The translations under genes were made by a program, and so were the position numbers. From NCBI GenBank assembly GCA_963422445.2, contig CAXXOV010000001.1:186001-250000 (forward strand): a DNA stretch of 64,000 nucleotides. The letters are read 5' to 3'. This DNA is from G963422445 sp963422445 (GTDB lineage: Bacteria > Pseudomonadota > Alphaproteobacteria > Thalassobaculales > Thalassobaculaceae). Below, one piece after another: positions 63,638 through 64,000 of this stretch. The notes beneath the pieces are model-generated. The model was not told the origin of the DNA, made no database searches, and worked only from the letters and a program-made list of their open reading frames with translations. Position 1 is the stretch's first letter, and each line of letters opens with the position of its first letter.

Positions 63638-64000
63638 CGCAACAGGCGACCGAATGCGGCAATACCCGAATGACGCGAACCGGCCGCGACCGAACCCGGT
63701 TCGTCGCACGGACGCGCTGCAACACCAAGAAATCAGTCGCCGGTCTGCAAGGACCGGTGCGCCGAAATCCATCGTCGATGTCCAGACCGATCGGACCACT
63801 GCTGGATTTATCCTTGTCTGCAACACATCCAGGCACTCACAGGTACCGGCGTTCAGTTCTGACCGGTATCAGGTGAGGATCCTGTCAGCGGGCACAATAC
63901 TTTTGGCCGCCATGACGACGCATCCAGCGCCGGTGCCCGAAATCCGCAATTGCGGCGCGATCAACCACGATGTGTCCCGATCAAACCAATCATATCATGT
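63638..64000. other. Right-hand end, no gene seen
   Basis: About 360 bases after the Fic remnant. Overlapping short open frames show no recognisable protein and no ribosome-binding site. Confidence 0.5.

Noticed and set aside
1..64000. CRISPR array
   Set aside because: No series of regularly spaced direct repeats was seen; the repeated sequences found are terminal repeats, target duplications or the 67-bp pair.
1..64000. rRNA or complete tRNA genes
   Set aside because: Apart from the tRNA-Met 3' half at 19940-19988 no RNA gene with a full cloverleaf or rRNA signature was recognised.

Overview
The window reads as accessory, repeatedly rearranged DNA of a GC-rich Alphaproteobacterium. The taxonomic hint comes from gene content and style: a strawberry-notch methylase-helicase typical of alphaproteobacterial plasmids, a zur-znu cluster, yejABEF, a DUF1989 protein and a partial initiator tRNA-Met. 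I cannot name the species. GC content falls from very high (1-26 kb) to moderate (29-52 kb), with AT-rich islands at about 52.6-54.1, 55.1-55.4, 57.4-57.8 and 60.3-60.6 kb.

Layout. 1-6 kb is plasmid-like backbone: the end of a toxin-antitoxin pair, a 1493-residue methyltransferase/helicase and two small unknown genes. 6.2-11.2 kb is a pile of insertion sequences: IS630, IS5, and a second IS630 that is itself split by an IS110 element. 11.3-16.9 kb is a zinc-uptake locus (znuA, znuB, znuC, zur with a palindromic operator) once divergent to folE; an IS4-like element with a clean 9-bp target duplication now separates zur from folE, and folE carries a nonsense codon. 17.4-18.3 kb holds a RelBE-type pair. 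18.3-25.4 kb is an integration hotspot: a frameshifted large serine recombinase running into the 3' half of tRNA-Met, then a tyrosine integrase whose third codon was hit by an IS66-type element carrying a DruA-like (DUF4338) gene, then a duplicated-domain membrane protein. 25.5-29.1 kb holds a broken IS1182-like element, a DUF3883 remnant and a decayed group II intron.

29.5-41.1 kb is ordinary chromosome: cytochrome c, hisN-like phosphatase, the yejABEF peptide importer, a ghrA-like dehydrogenase, an M17 aminopeptidase and a glutathione transferase. 45.8-52.6 kb is a purine/nucleoside unit: a BMP-type ABC importer (ATPase, two permeases, binding protein), allantoicase and a DUF1989 protein. 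60.7-62.4 kb has an LLM-class oxidoreductase and a TauD-type dioxygenase; a decayed Fic gene follows.

The most distinctive feature is a set of five IS1595-superfamily copies between 41 and 60 kb. Three of them carry cargo downstream of the transposase: a methyltransferase plus PD-(D/E)XK nuclease (42.5-45.1 kb), a GIY-YIG nuclease (55.4-57.4 kb) and a methyltransferase plus restriction-type nuclease (57.8-60.3 kb). Transposase, methylase and nuclease genes are packed with 4-12 bp gaps or ATGA overlaps, which suggests mobile cassettes of defence or selfish DNA-modification genes. The IS66/DruA element and the IS110 element with a candidate bridge RNA extend the same theme of transposons that carry or use unusual machinery.
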